A stretch of DNA of 49,409 nt from DASWJS01 sp036397035 (GTDB taxonomy: Bacteria; Actinomycetota; AC-67), in the NCBI GenBank assembly GCA_036397035.1, contig DASWJS010000038.1:1-49409 (forward strand), read 5' to 3'. This document shows, one piece after another, positions 1 through 8,725 of the stretch (positions are counted from its first letter, which is position 1; every line of letters begins with the position of its first letter). The notes beneath the pieces are model-generated. The model did no database searches, was not told where the DNA came from, and saw nothing but the letters and a program-made list of their open reading frames with translations. Made by a program: the position numbers and the translations under genes.

Positions 1-105
1 GCCCACTTCTCAAGCCCGACCGTAGCGTTCGGCGCAAGTATAGCACCGGGCCCAACGACCGTCCCCGTACCGAATTAGCTGGTCAGACGGTCTTTCCAGC
101 GCGCC
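1..105. other. Left-edge stretch, no certain gene
   Basis: This stretch lies downstream of the minus-strand methyltransferase. On the plus strand frame 1 is open from the window edge to a TAG at 76-78 (about 25 codons, ending ...TTVPVPN). The antisense frame is also open towards the edge, with a glycine- and valine-rich reading (TVVGPGAILAPNATVG) that resembles a hexapeptide repeat. Neither reading has a start inside the window and they exclude each other, so no gene is called. The true neighbour lies to the left of the window. Confidence 0.2.
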
Positions 106-876
106 TCACTCGGGCGCGCGCGCCGTGACGATCGGCTGGAAGAATCCGGTCTTGGCCGGGTCGTGCCAGCGGACCGTGCGAAGGCCCGTTCGCGCGAGCA
201 CCTCCTCCAGCTCGGCGCGGAGCAGCGCCCGGTACCGCGTGGCGTGCGTGCTCACGGCCCATTCCTCCCCCGACTCTCGCAGGATGAACAGCCGGAGCGC
301 ATAGGTGTTGGCGTCGCGCTCCCACTCCCAGGCCTGGAACACGATCCGCCGCGGCTCGCCGCCCCCGCCGAAGACGCGCGGCGCGGTCGCCGCCGGCCGT
401 TCGAGGACGGCCCGGTCGTAGTCGCGGGTGCTCGCCACGAACAGGCCGCCTGGCCGGAGCTTCTTGGCGATCGCGCCCGCAGCCGCGCTTAGCTCCTCGT
501 CCTCCAGCAGGTGCGGGAGCGAGTCGTCCAGCGCGACCACGACGTCGAAGTCGCCGTCGACCTCGGTGAGGTCGCGCATGTCGGCGCGGCGCAGGGCGGG
601 GGTCACCCCGAACGTGGCGGCCTCGGCCCGCGCGCGCTCCAGCGAGGCTTCGCTGATGTCGGTCGCGACCACGCGATGGCCGCGCAGCGCCAGCCCGATC
701 GCCTGCGTGCCGATCCCGCACGCGCAGTCCAGCACGTCGCGTTCCCCCTCGCCCAGGATCGAGCGCACCAGCCGGTCGAGCACCGCGCCCTGGCGCACGA
801 CCGCGGACCGCCAGTCCGGGTAGATCAGGTGGTAGTCGGCGGCAAGGTGGTCGTAGAAGTCGCGGACGGACTCCAT
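106..876 (-). CDS. Class I SAM-dependent methyltransferase
   Basis: A 256-aa soluble protein with the Rossmann-fold methyltransferase core. Motif I is DCACGIGTQ at residues 50-58, followed by an acidic strand end (VVATDIS) and a motif IV-like VVALDD near residue 115. The ATG at 876 is chosen because the first helix (MESVRDFYDHLAADYHLIYPDW) is typical of small-molecule and glycine/sarcosine-type methyltransferases, which begin with a Y-D-x-x-A-x-x-Y-x-x-I/L-Y/F pattern. It starts 2 nt after the proS stop, so it is probably translated from the same transcript. The substrate cannot be read from the sequence. The longer upstream reading in this frame lies inside proS and is rejected. Confidence 0.8.
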   Translation of the reverse strand: MESVRDFYDHLAADYHLIYPDWRSAVVRQGAVLDRLVRSILGEGERDVLDCACGIGTQAIGLALRGHRVVATDISEASLERARAEAATFGVTPALRRADMRDLTEVDGDFDVVVALDDSLPHLLEDEELSAAAGAIAKKLRPGGLFVASTRDYDRAVLERPAATAPRVFGGGGEPRRIVFQAWEWERDANTYALRLFILRESGEEWAVSTHATRYRALLRAELEEVLARTGLRTVRWHDPAKTGFFQPIVTARAPE

Positions 877-878
877 GG

Positions 879-2303
879 TCAGTACGCGATCGCCCACGTC
901 GCTCGCTCGGTGCCCGGGCGCCCGCAGTGCACGCAGCCGCCACCGGGGTCCTCGGGCTCCAGCGGCAGGAAGCGGATCGTCGCCTTCGTGTCGGCCTTGA
1001 TCTCGGCCTCGCACGCGCCGTCGCCGCACCAGGGCGCGCGCAGGAAGCCGCCCGGTTCGGCCAGGAGCGCCTTGAACTCGGCGTAGTCCTTCGGCTCGAA
1101 CGTGTGCTCGTCGCGGAAGGCGAGCGCGTCGGCGTACAGGGCGGCTTGCACCTCGTCGAGAAGCTCGCCGACGCGCGCACCGACCTGCGCGACGGGAACC
1201 TGCTCCTTCGCGCCGGTGTCGCGGCGCGCGATCACGACGTGCCCGGCCTCGACGTCCTTCGGGCCGACCTCGACGCGCAGCGGCACGCCCTTCAGCTCCC
1301 ACTCGTTGAACTTGCGGCCCGGGCGGTAGGCGTCGCGGTCGTCGAGCTTCACCCGAACGCCGGCGAGCGGCTCGGTCAGGCCCGCCACGGCGCCCAGCAC
1401 GGCGCCGCGCTCGTCGTCGGACTTGTAGATCGGCACGATGACGACCTGGTAGGGCGCGATCGCCGGCGGCAGGCGCAGCCCCTTGTCATCGCCGTGGGCC
1501 ATGATCACGCCGCCGACGAGGCGCGTGCTCGTCCCCCAACTCGTCGCGTAGGCGAGCTGCATCTGCCCGTCGCGCCCCTGGAACTCGACCCCGTAGGCGC
1601 GCGCGAAGTTCTGGCCGAGGTAGTGGCTCGTGCCGGCCTGCAGCGCCTTGCGGTCGCGCATGAGCGCTTCCATCGTCATCGTCTCGACCGCGCCGGGGAA
1701 GCGTTCGGCCGCGGTCTTTCGCCCCTTGTGGACCGGGATAGCGAGCACCCGCTCGACGACGTCGGCGTAGACCTCGTCCAGGATCATCCGCGCCTCGGCG
1801 ATCGCCTCCTCGGCGGTCTCGTGCGCGGTATGGCCCTCTTGCCAGAGGAACTCGGTCGTGCGAAGGAACACGCGGGGCCGCATCTCCCAGCGAACGACGT
1901 TGGCCCACTGGTTGTAGAGCAGCGGCAGGTCGCGGTAGGACTGCACCCACTTCGCATAGGTCGCCCAGATGATCGTCTCGGACGTGGGGCGCAGCACGAG
2001 CGGCTCCTCCAGCTCAGCGCCTCCGGCGTGCGTCACGACGGCGACCTCGGGCGCGAAGCCCTCGACGTGCTCGGCCTCCTTGTCGAGCAGCTTCGCCGGG
2101 ATGAGCATCGGGAAGTAGTAGTTCTCGTGTCCGGTCGCCTTGATGCGGTCGTCCATCGCGCGCTGGAAGCGCTCCCAGATCCCGTAGCCGTAGGGCTTGA
2201 TCACCATCGAGCCGCGCGCGAGCGACGGCTCGGCCAGGTCGGCCTGCTTCACGACCTCCTGGTACCAGCCGGGGAAGTCCTCGGATTGCTTCGGCAGCGC
2301 CAT
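879..2303 (-). CDS. proS: Prolyl-tRNA synthetase, archaeal/eukaryal type
   Basis: This 474-aa class II synthetase charges tRNA-Pro in the cytoplasm. Visible landmarks are the TSE proline-site signature at about 108-110, motif 2 with FLRTTEFLWQEGHTAH at about 146-161, an anticodon-binding domain, and a C-terminal zinc-binding region with CGDGAC and CVHCG. It ends in Tyr (WAIAY), as archaeal and eukaryal-type enzymes do. The insertion-containing bacterial form (about 570 aa) is excluded by the length and by this C-terminus. The ATG at 2303 fits the family start (ALPKQSEDFPGWYQEVV). No ribosome-binding site precedes it, but a TAGACT box lies 8 nt upstream, so the mRNA may be leaderless. It is followed 2 nt later by the methyltransferase. 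Confidence 0.96.
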   Translation of the reverse strand: MALPKQSEDFPGWYQEVVKQADLAEPSLARGSMVIKPYGYGIWERFQRAMDDRIKATGHENYYFPMLIPAKLLDKEAEHVEGFAPEVAVVTHAGGAELEEPLVLRPTSETIIWATYAKWVQSYRDLPLLYNQWANVVRWEMRPRVFLRTTEFLWQEGHTAHETAEEAIAEARMILDEVYADVVERVLAIPVHKGRKTAAERFPGAVETMTMEALMRDRKALQAGTSHYLGQNFARAYGVEFQGRDGQMQLAYATSWGTSTRLVGGVIMAHGDDKGLRLPPAIAPYQVVIVPIYKSDDERGAVLGAVAGLTEPLAGVRVKLDDRDAYRPGRKFNEWELKGVPLRVEVGPKDVEAGHVVIARRDTGAKEQVPVAQVGARVGELLDEVQAALYADALAFRDEHTFEPKDYAEFKALLAEPGGFLRAPWCGDGACEAEIKADTKATIRFLPLEPEDPGGGCVHCGRPGTERATWAIAY

Positions 2304-2311
2304 GGCCGCGC

Positions 2312-2317
2312 AGTCTA
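2312..2317 (-). promoter_or_regulatory. -10 box of proS (leaderless type)
   Basis: TAGACT on the minus strand ends 8 nt before the proS ATG. No Shine-Dalgarno sequence lies between them, so transcription would begin at or almost at the start codon. The match to TANNNT is seen; its function is inferred from the same arrangement at other genes in the window. Confidence 0.5.
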
Positions 2318-2421
2318 CCGGCGCGCGCGGCGGCGTTTCGGGACATGCGTCTCGATCCGGTCGCGCGCGCTGGACGCAGGACCCCACGCGCGAGAGACTG
2401 CGGGGCGATGGTGACGCGTTT

Positions 2422-2455
2422 GAGCGACCGTCGGAGCCTTCGGGCGGGTTCGCTC
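2422..2455 (-). terminator. Hairpin after ispG
   Basis: Inverted repeat GAGCGAACC...GGTCGCTC (one-base bulge) overlaps the ispG stop region and lies before the proS promoter in the intergenic gap 2304-2453. No T-tract follows, so termination efficiency is uncertain. The rest of the gap shows nothing else. Confidence 0.4.
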
Positions 2456-3611
2456 AGGTCGTTGGCTTCAGCCCGATCTGCACGACCGGCTGCGCGTCGA
2501 TGCGAGCGACGTGGGGCGTGCCGGTGCCGCCGAGACCCTGCGCGCGCAGCTCGCCGGCGACCTTTTCGACTTCGGTCGCGAGCACCTCGACGATGTCGGC
2601 CTCGGCGACGGTGCGCACGACCTCGCCGCGCACGAAGATCTGGCCCTTCTCCTTGCCCGCGGCGACGCCGACGTCCGCCTCACGCGCCTCGCCCGGCCCG
2701 TTCACCACGCAGCCCATAACCGCGACCCGCATCGGCACGTCGATGTCGCGCAACCGCTCCTCGACCGCGCTGGCGAGCGCGAACACGTCCACTTCGGCTC
2801 GCCCGCAAGACGGGCACGCGACGAGGTCGAAGCCCTGCGCGCGCAGGCCGAGCGTCTCCAGGATCTGCAGACCGGTCTTGACCTCCTCGACCGGGTCGGC
2901 CGTCAGCGAGACGCGGATCGTGTCGCCGATGCCTTCGGCGAGCAACGTCCCGATCCCGATGGCGCTCTTCATGACGCCCTTCGTCGGCGTGCCCGCCTCG
3001 GTCACGCCGAGGTGCAGCGGGTAGTCGCACCGGCTCGCAATGAGCCGGTAGGCCGCGATCATCGTCGCGGGATCGTTGTGCTTGACGGAGATCTTGACGT
3101 CGGTGAAGCCGACGTCTTCGAGCAGGCGCACCTCGTTCATGGCCTGATCGACGATGGCTTCGGGCGTCGGGCCGCCGAATCGTTCGAGCGTCGCCGCCTC
3201 CAACGAGCCGGCGTTCGCGCCGACGCGGATCGGGACACCGCGCGCCGCGGCCTCTCGCCCGATCAGCGCGACCTTGTCGTGCTTGCGGATGTTTCCGGGG
3301 TTGATGCGGATGCCCTGGCACCCTGCCTCCAGTGCGGCGATCGCGTACTTCCACTGAAAGTGGATGTCGGCGATCACCGGGATGGTGGACTTCGCGGCGA
3401 TCGCCGGCAGCGCCTCGACGTCGTCGCGGTCGGGCACCGCGACGCGCACGATGTCGCACCCGCTCGCCGCCAGCGCGGCGATCTGCTGGAGGGTCGCGTT
3501 GACGTCGGCGGTCTTGGTCGTGCACATCGACTGCACGCTCACGGGATGGTCGGAACCGATCCCGACCGAGCCGACCCGGATCTGCTTCGTCGCGCGCCGC
3601 TCCACCGTCAT
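2454..3611 (-). CDS. ispG: (E)-4-hydroxy-3-methylbut-2-enyl-diphosphate synthase (flavodoxin)
   Basis: IspG (GcpE), 385 aa, makes HMBPP from MEcPP in the MEP isoprenoid pathway and uses a [4Fe-4S] cluster. The N-terminal TIM-barrel half begins RRATKQIRVGSVGIGSDHPVSVQSMCTT. The C-terminal cluster half contains CPSCGR and CVVNGPGEA, which supply the three cysteines. It overlaps the rseP stop in a TGA/ATG arrangement (3608-3611). Together with dxr it gives the cluster two MEP-pathway enzymes. Length and motifs match the short bacterial form. Confidence 0.97.
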   Translation of the reverse strand: MTVERRATKQIRVGSVGIGSDHPVSVQSMCTTKTADVNATLQQIAALAASGCDIVRVAVPDRDDVEALPAIAAKSTIPVIADIHFQWKYAIAALEAGCQGIRINPGNIRKHDKVALIGREAAARGVPIRVGANAGSLEAATLERFGGPTPEAIVDQAMNEVRLLEDVGFTDVKISVKHNDPATMIAAYRLIASRCDYPLHLGVTEAGTPTKGVMKSAIGIGTLLAEGIGDTIRVSLTADPVEEVKTGLQILETLGLRAQGFDLVACPSCGRAEVDVFALASAVEERLRDIDVPMRVAVMGCVVNGPGEAREADVGVAAGKEKGQIFVRGEVVRTVAEADIVEVLATEVEKVAGELRAQGLGGTGTPHVARIDAQPVVQIGLKPTT

Positions 3612-4726
3612 CCCGGGATCGCAGGCAGCGGGTTGGTGATGTCGAGCCACAGCAGCATGAAGAACAGCGACCCGAACAGGAAGATGACGGTCGCCGTGAC
3701 CGGCAGCAGCTTGCGCATGTCCACATCCTTGCGCGAGACCTTCTCGAAGGCGAGCACGGCCAGGTGCCCGCCGTCCAGCGGAGGCAGCGGCAGCAGGTTC
3801 GCGACGCCGATGAAGATGTTGAACGCGGCGATCAGCAGGAAGAACGTGGTGAAGTCGCCCGTGCTCGCCAGGTTGCCGGCCTGATCGGTCAGCCCGACGA
3901 TCGTCGCCGGGTCCTGCGAGGTCCGCTCGGTGTCGCCGGCGATCTGGGAGAAGATGCGATTGAGGCTCGAGGGCGAGAAGATGCTCTGGAGGCCTTTCAG
4001 GCTCCCGACGATCGCCTCGCCGAACTGCTTCCCGCTTTCGACGAAGACCCCGCCGAAGGAGTACGGGACCGTCTCGAGCGCCGGCCCGACGCCCAGGTAG
4101 CCCACCGGCGTCCCGTCGGGCTTGGCCGGCTCCAGCGCCGGCCGCAGCGTCAGCCGTTCGCCGTCGCGCTCCACGAGGATCTCGACCGTCTCGCCCGGCC
4201 GGTCGTGGAGCAGCTCGACCATCTGGTCCCAACTCGTCACCACGATCCCGTCGATCTCGACGAAACGATCCCCTTCTTCGAACCCCGCGGCGGTCGAGGG
4301 CGCCGGCCTCCCCTCGACGCCGTCCGCGATCCGGCCGATCACCGGCTGCGCCTCCGGCTTGCCCGTCGCGGCCAGCACGGCGACCAGGATGACGATGGCG
4401 AGCACGAAGTGCGTGAAGGACCCGGCGGCCAGCACGATCGCGCGCTGCCACGGCTTCTTGGCCTTGAAGACGCGACCGGCGTCCTCGGGCGGGATCTCCT
4501 CGAACGGGTTCATGCCGGCGATGCGCACGAAGCCGCCGAGCGGCAGCGCCTTCACCCCGTACTCGGTCTCGCCCCGGAACGTCGACCAGATCTTCGGGCC
4601 GAAGCCGATGAAGTACTGCTGGACCTTGATGCCGAACATCTTCGCGGTGCCGAGGTGCCCCAGCTCGTGCAGCCCGATCGAGAACAGCAGCGCGACGACG
4701 AACAGGAACGCGCCGAGGGAACTCAT
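3608..4726 (-). CDS. rseP: Site-2 (RseP-type) intramembrane zinc metalloprotease
   Basis: An M50-family membrane protease of 372 aa. The zinc motif HELGH is at residues 20-24 in the first membrane segment. A central PDZ domain is visible (VGYLGVGPALETVPYS, with upstream GFEEGDRFVEIDGI), and a C-terminal LDGGHL motif carries the third metal ligand. It cleaves membrane-spanning substrates such as anti-sigma factors or signal-peptide remnants; the substrate here is unknown. The ATG at 4726 overlaps the dxr stop by 4 nt, and its 3' end overlaps ispG, so dxr-rseP-ispG are translationally coupled. This gene order is the usual actinobacterial one. Confidence 0.94.
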   Translation of the reverse strand: MSSLGAFLFVVALLFSIGLHELGHLGTAKMFGIKVQQYFIGFGPKIWSTFRGETEYGVKALPLGGFVRIAGMNPFEEIPPEDAGRVFKAKKPWQRAIVLAAGSFTHFVLAIVILVAVLAATGKPEAQPVIGRIADGVEGRPAPSTAAGFEEGDRFVEIDGIVVTSWDQMVELLHDRPGETVEILVERDGERLTLRPALEPAKPDGTPVGYLGVGPALETVPYSFGGVFVESGKQFGEAIVGSLKGLQSIFSPSSLNRIFSQIAGDTERTSQDPATIVGLTDQAGNLASTGDFTTFFLLIAAFNIFIGVANLLPLPPLDGGHLAVLAFEKVSRKDVDMRKLLPVTATVIFLFGSLFFMLLWLDITNPLPAIPG

Positions 4727-5856
4727 CGCGCGTCCGCCAGCTCGTTCGCGCGCGCGCGCGCCCACTGCTCGACGGCGAGCACGTCCCCGAGCGAGCCGAT
4801 GGGTGCGGCGTCGTGCTCCGCCAGGACCGCCGCGACGATCCTGGGAACGTCGGCGAACCCGGCGCGCCCGGCGAGGAACGCGCCGACCGCCTCCTCGTTG
4901 GCGGCGTTGAGCACGGCCGGGTAGCTCCCGCCGCGACGGCCCGCGTCGAAAGCAAGGTCCAGCGCCGGGAACGCGGCGCGATCGACCGGCTCGAAGTCCA
5001 GCGAGCCGAGACTCGCCCAGTCCAGCGGCTCGGCGCCGTCGGCCAGGCGCTCGGGCCAGGCCAGGGCAACCTGGATCGGCAGGCGCATGTCCGGCGTCGA
5101 GGCCTGCGCCAGGAACGAGCCGTCGACGAACTCGACGATCCCGTGGACGATCGACTGCGGGTGCACCACGACGGCGACGTCGTCCATCGCCACGCCGAAC
5201 AGGTGGTGCGCCTCGATCGCCTCCAAGCCTTTGTTCATCAGCGTCGCCGAGTCGACCGTGATCTTCGCGCCCATCGACCACGTGGGGTGCGCGAGCGCCT
5301 CCGCCACCGTCACGCTCGCAAGCTCCTCCGCCCGCCGCCCGCGGAACGGACCGCCGGAAGCCGTGAGGATGACGCGACGGACCTCCTCGCGGCGCGCCGC
5401 GCGGCCGCCGAGGCACTGGAACAGGCCCGAGTGCTCGCTGTCAACCGGCACCAAGCGCTCGGGCGCGCCGGCCACGCGCGCCATGACCAGGTCTCCCCCG
5501 GCGATGATCGACTCCTTGTTCGCGAGCGCCAGCGTCTTGCCGGCGTCCAGCGCGGCGAGGCTCGGCCCGAGCCCGCGCGACCCGACGATCGCGTTCAGCA
5601 CCAGGTCGGCGCTCGGGTGCGCGGCCGCCTCCAGGACGGCCTCCGCGCCGGTCGAGAAGTAGGAGCCGGGCGGCGCCTCCCCTTCGGCCAGGACCGCGAG
5701 CGCGGGCGAAAACTCGTCCACCTGCTCGGCGAGCAGCTCGGCGTTGCGCCCGGCCACGAGCGCCATCACCTCGAAGCGGTCGCGGTGCTTGCGCACGACG
5801 TCGAGGGCCTGCGTGCCGATGCTCCCCGTGGAGCCGAGAATCACGATTCGCCGCAT
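4723..5856 (-). CDS. dxr: 1-deoxy-D-xylulose-5-phosphate reductoisomerase
   Basis: Dxr (IspC), 377 aa, converts DXP to MEP with NADPH, the first committed step of the MEP pathway. The N-terminal dinucleotide loop GSTGSIGTQALDVV starts at residue 8. NKESIIAGGDLV, the SGGPFRG loop and the downstream metal-binding region are in place, and length is normal. The ATG at 5856 is the first possible start matching the family (MRRIVILGSTGSIG). It sits 38 nt downstream of cdsA in a minus-strand run. Confidence 0.97.
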   Translation of the reverse strand: MRRIVILGSTGSIGTQALDVVRKHRDRFEVMALVAGRNAELLAEQVDEFSPALAVLAEGEAPPGSYFSTGAEAVLEAAAHPSADLVLNAIVGSRGLGPSLAALDAGKTLALANKESIIAGGDLVMARVAGAPERLVPVDSEHSGLFQCLGGRAARREEVRRVILTASGGPFRGRRAEELASVTVAEALAHPTWSMGAKITVDSATLMNKGLEAIEAHHLFGVAMDDVAVVVHPQSIVHGIVEFVDGSFLAQASTPDMRLPIQVALAWPERLADGAEPLDWASLGSLDFEPVDRAAFPALDLAFDAGRRGGSYPAVLNAANEEAVGAFLAGRAGFADVPRIVAAVLAEHDAAPIGSLGDVLAVEQWARARANELADAR

Positions 5857-5894
5857 CGAGGCCTCATCGTGCCAGACCCGCGAGGGTCACGCCG

Positions 5895-6737
5895 TCAGGC
5901 CGTGAAGGCGCGGACGACCCAGTACGCGGGGGCGGCGACGTAGAGGAGCGCGTCGATGCGATCGAGCAGCCCGCCGTGGCCGGGCAGGATGCCGCCCATG
6001 TCCTTGATCCCGAGGTCGCGCTTGAGCAGCGACTCGGCCAGGTCCCCCAGCGGGGCCGCCACCGCGACGACCGCGGCGAGCGCGGCGGCGCTCGCGGCGG
6101 TGAACGGCTCGATGAACGGACCGACGAACAGCGCGAGGACGAAGATGAACACGGTCGCCCCGGCGGCGCCCTCGATCGTCTTGCGCGGGCTCACCGACGG
6201 CGCGAACGGCCGCCGCCCGGCGAGGCTTCCCGTCGTGAAGGCGGCGATGTCGTAGAACGCGGTCAGTCCGATGACGGCGATGGTGATGGCCGGCCCGTGC
6301 TCGAGGTCGCGCAGAAGGACGAAGTGCGCGCCGAGGAACGGCACGTAGAGGACGCCGAACAGCGTCGTCGAGAGCCGCTCGGAAACCTCGCTGCGCTCGG
6401 GGTCGGCCAGGAACCACAGCAGCGCGGCGGCGACCGAGACCGACAACGCGAAGGTGAGCGCGGTCGAGCTGCCGGCGAAGGCCGAAGCGAGCAGCGCCGC
6501 GCCGATCGCGCCGCCCAGCTTCCATGCGGGCCGCAGCGCGCGGTGGGTGAACGCCCGGTACAGCTCGTGCTGGGCGAGCAGGACGGCGGTCGACACGACG
6601 ACGAACCAGGCGACGCGCGAGGTGAACAGGGTGCCGAAGACGAGCCCCGCGAGCAGCAAGCCGGTGACGATGCGCGACGGAAGCCTCAGGCCGGAGGGCT
6701 TCGAGGGCTCGGCCTCCTCCGGCGACCCCTCCGGCAC
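5895..6737 (-). CDS. cdsA: Phosphatidate cytidylyltransferase
   Basis: CdsA makes CDP-diacylglycerol from phosphatidate and CTP at the membrane, feeding phospholipid synthesis. About eight hydrophobic segments are visible, plus the family signatures SPRKTIEGAAG and KRDLGIKDMGGILPGHGGLLDR near the C-terminus. No ATG fits the start. GTG at 6737 is chosen because GGAG lies 9 nt upstream and it leaves 23 nt after frr; the protein is then 280 aa. Readings further upstream lie inside frr. A proline/glutamate-rich N-terminal tail precedes the first membrane span. Confidence 0.93.
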   Translation of the reverse strand: MPEGSPEEAEPSKPSGLRLPSRIVTGLLLAGLVFGTLFTSRVAWFVVVSTAVLLAQHELYRAFTHRALRPAWKLGGAIGAALLASAFAGSSTALTFALSVSVAAALLWFLADPERSEVSERLSTTLFGVLYVPFLGAHFVLLRDLEHGPAITIAVIGLTAFYDIAAFTTGSLAGRRPFAPSVSPRKTIEGAAGATVFIFVLALFVGPFIEPFTAASAAALAAVVAVAAPLGDLAESLLKRDLGIKDMGGILPGHGGLLDRIDALLYVAAPAYWVVRAFTA

Positions 6738-6760
6738 GGGTGCCGGCTCCGCGGCGATGG

Positions 6761-7318
6761 CTAGACCTCCGACAGCTCGGCTTCTTTGCGCGCGAGCATC
6801 TCGTCGATCTCGGCGATGAAGCCGTCGGTGAGCTTCTGCAGCTCCTTCTCGGCGCGGCGCATGTCGTCCTCGGACACCTCGCCGTCCTTCTGCAGGCACT
6901 CGATCTCGTCCTTGTGGTGGCGCCGGACGTTGCGGATCGCGACGCGGCCGTGCTCGGACCGGTCGCGGACGATCTTCTTCAGCTCCTCGCGCCGCTCCTC
7001 GGTGAGCTGAGGGAAGTTGAGCCGGATCGCCGTACCGTCGTTGTTCGGCGTGATCCCCAGGTCGCTCGCCTGGATGGCCTTCTCGATCGCGGCAATGGCG
7101 TTGCGGTCGTATGGCGTGATGAGCAGCGAGCGGGGGTCGGGCACGCTCACGCCGGCGAGTTGCTGCAGGGGCGTCGGCGCGCCGTAGTAGTCGATCGTCA
7201 GCTTCTGCACGAGCGCGGGCGAGGCGCGTCCGGTTCGGATCCCGCCGAACTCCTCGCGCGTGACCTCGATCGCCTTCTGCATCTTCTGCTTGGCGTCGGC
7301 AAGGGTGTCGTCGATCAT
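6761..7318 (-). CDS. frr: Ribosome recycling factor
   Basis: RRF (185 aa) splits post-termination ribosomes together with EF-G. The three-helix bundle sequence is canonical: MQKAIEVTREEFGGIRTGRASPALV at the N-terminus and IRLNFPQLTEERREELKK in the middle. The helix-loop domain II contains YYGAPTPLQQLAGVSVPDPRSL. The start ATG at 7318 is 15 nt from the pyrH stop, and rpsB-tsf-pyrH-frr is the universal gene order. Confidence 0.98.
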   Translation of the reverse strand: MIDDTLADAKQKMQKAIEVTREEFGGIRTGRASPALVQKLTIDYYGAPTPLQQLAGVSVPDPRSLLITPYDRNAIAAIEKAIQASDLGITPNNDGTAIRLNFPQLTEERREELKKIVRDRSEHGRVAIRNVRRHHKDEIECLQKDGEVSEDDMRRAEKELQKLTDGFIAEIDEMLARKEAELSEV

Positions 7319-7333
7319 GGCTCCCCTCTCTGC

Positions 7334-8083
7334 TCAGCCGGCGTGCACCAGGGTCCCGATCCGCTCACCGGCCAGCGCGCGCCGAATGTTGCCCTCCGGG
7401 CGCATGTCGAACACGACGATGGGAAGCTTGTTGTCCATGCACAGCGAGATCGCGGTCGAGTCCATCACGCCGAGCTGCTCGTTCAGCGCGTGGATGTAGC
7501 TCAGCTCGTCGAACCGCTTCGCGTCCGGGTTGGTGGCGGGATCGGCGTCGTAGACGCCGTCGACCTTGGTCGCCTTGAAGATCGCCTCGCACTGGGTCTC
7601 CAGCGCGCGCTGCGCCGCCGTGGTGTCGGTCGAGAAGTAGGGCGTGCCCATCCCCGCGGCGAAGATGACGATCCGCCCCTTCTCCAGGTGGCGCACGGCT
7701 CGCCTGGGCATGTAGGGCTCGGCGACCTGGGTCATCGTCAGCGCGCTCTGCACGCGGGTCGGGACCTCGATCTTCTCCAGCGCGTCCTGCAGCGCCAGGC
7801 AGTTGATCACCGTCCCGAGCATGCCCATGTAGTCGGCTCTTGCGCGGTCCATGCCCTGGGCCTGCGGCGAGGTCCCGCGAAAGATGTTGCCGCCCCCGAT
7901 CACGACGGCGATCTGGATGCCGAGGTCGCGGGCCGACCGCAGCTCGACCGCGAGCGTATGCACGATGGCCGGGTCCACGTTGTAGCCGCGGCCGGGGTCG
8001 GCGAGCACCTCGCCGGAGAGCTTCAGCAGGACGCGCCGGTACTGGTGGCGCGCTGCGCTGGCGGGGTCGCCGGACACGGTCAC
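7334..8083 (-). CDS. pyrH: Uridylate kinase
   Basis: PyrH, 249 aa, an amino-acid-kinase-fold enzyme that phosphorylates UMP to UDP as a hexamer. Visible motifs are LLKLSGEVLADPGRGYNVD at the N-terminus, AVVIGGGNIFRG, and FAAGMGTPYFSTDTTAAQRA in the ATP/UMP region. DMRPEGNIRRAL is at the C-terminus. The start overlaps the tsf stop by 4 nt (8080-8083), showing coupling. Confidence 0.98.
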   Translation of the reverse strand: MTVSGDPASAARHQYRRVLLKLSGEVLADPGRGYNVDPAIVHTLAVELRSARDLGIQIAVVIGGGNIFRGTSPQAQGMDRARADYMGMLGTVINCLALQDALEKIEVPTRVQSALTMTQVAEPYMPRRAVRHLEKGRIVIFAAGMGTPYFSTDTTAAQRALETQCEAIFKATKVDGVYDADPATNPDAKRFDELSYIHALNEQLGVMDSTAISLCMDNKLPIVVFDMRPEGNIRRALAGERIGTLVHAG

Positions 8084-8691
8084 TCCGCGCCGACCCGGAA
8101 CCGCGCGAAGCGCCGGACCTTGACCGGCTCCTTCATCTCCGCGGCCATCTCGTCGAGCAGCTCGCCGACGGTCTTGGACTCGTCGCGGCTGTAGGGCTGG
8201 TCGAGCAGGCAGTGCTCGGCGTAGAAGGTCTTCATCCTGCCCTCGACGATCTTGTCGATGACGTTCTCGGGCTTGCCTTCCTCGCGGGCCTGGTTGGTGA
8301 TGAAGTCGCGTTCCTTGGCCACCATCTCCTCGGGCAGCTCCTCGCGCGTCACGACCGTCGGGCGCATCGCCGTGATGTGGAGCGCGATGTCGCGCGCGAG
8401 CGTCTGGAAGCCTTCGGTCTTGGCGACGAAGTCGGTCGCGCAGTTCATCTCGACGAGCACGCCGACCTTGGGAGGCTGGAGCGGGTCGGGCTGATGGAGG
8501 TAAGCCGTGACGACGCCTTCCTCTGCCGAGCGCTCCGACAGCTTCTTCGCGCTCGCCATGCCGCGCTCGCGCAGCAGCTCCTTGGCCTTGTCGAAGTCGC
8601 CGTCGGCGTCCTGCAGGGCCTTCTTGCAGTCCATCATGCCGGCCCCGGTGGCCTCGCGAAGCTTCTTGACGTCTCCGGCTGTGATGCTCAA
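8080..8691 (-). CDS. tsf: Elongation factor Ts, short form
   Basis: EF-Ts regenerates EF-Tu-GTP. The start is TTG at 8691 (ITAGDVKKLREATGAGMMDCKKAL), supported by AGGA about 6 nt upstream; the longer ATG reading runs back into rpsB and is not family-like. Signature 2 is VEMNCATDFVAKTEGF. At 203 aa it is close to the compact Thermus-type form and much shorter than the roughly 275-aa protein of Streptomyces, so one subdomain of the core is missing or reduced. It lies 34 nt downstream of rpsB. Confidence 0.96.
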   Translation of the reverse strand: MSITAGDVKKLREATGAGMMDCKKALQDADGDFDKAKELLRERGMASAKKLSERSAEEGVVTAYLHQPDPLQPPKVGVLVEMNCATDFVAKTEGFQTLARDIALHITAMRPTVVTREELPEEMVAKERDFITNQAREEGKPENVIDKIVEGRMKTFYAEHCLLDQPYSRDESKTVGELLDEMAAEMKEPVKVRRFARFRVGAE

Positions 8692-8725
8692 CGTCGTCCT
8701 TTCTCTGGTCGTTCGCAGCGCGCGA

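Noticed and set aside
1..78. A hexapeptide-repeat enzyme on the minus strand at the left edge
   Set aside because: Only about 25 codons are visible, without a start codon, and the opposite strand is equally open.
927..2414. A 495-codon plus-strand ORF opposite proS
   Set aside because: Antisense shadow; proS on the minus strand has intact class II synthetase motifs.
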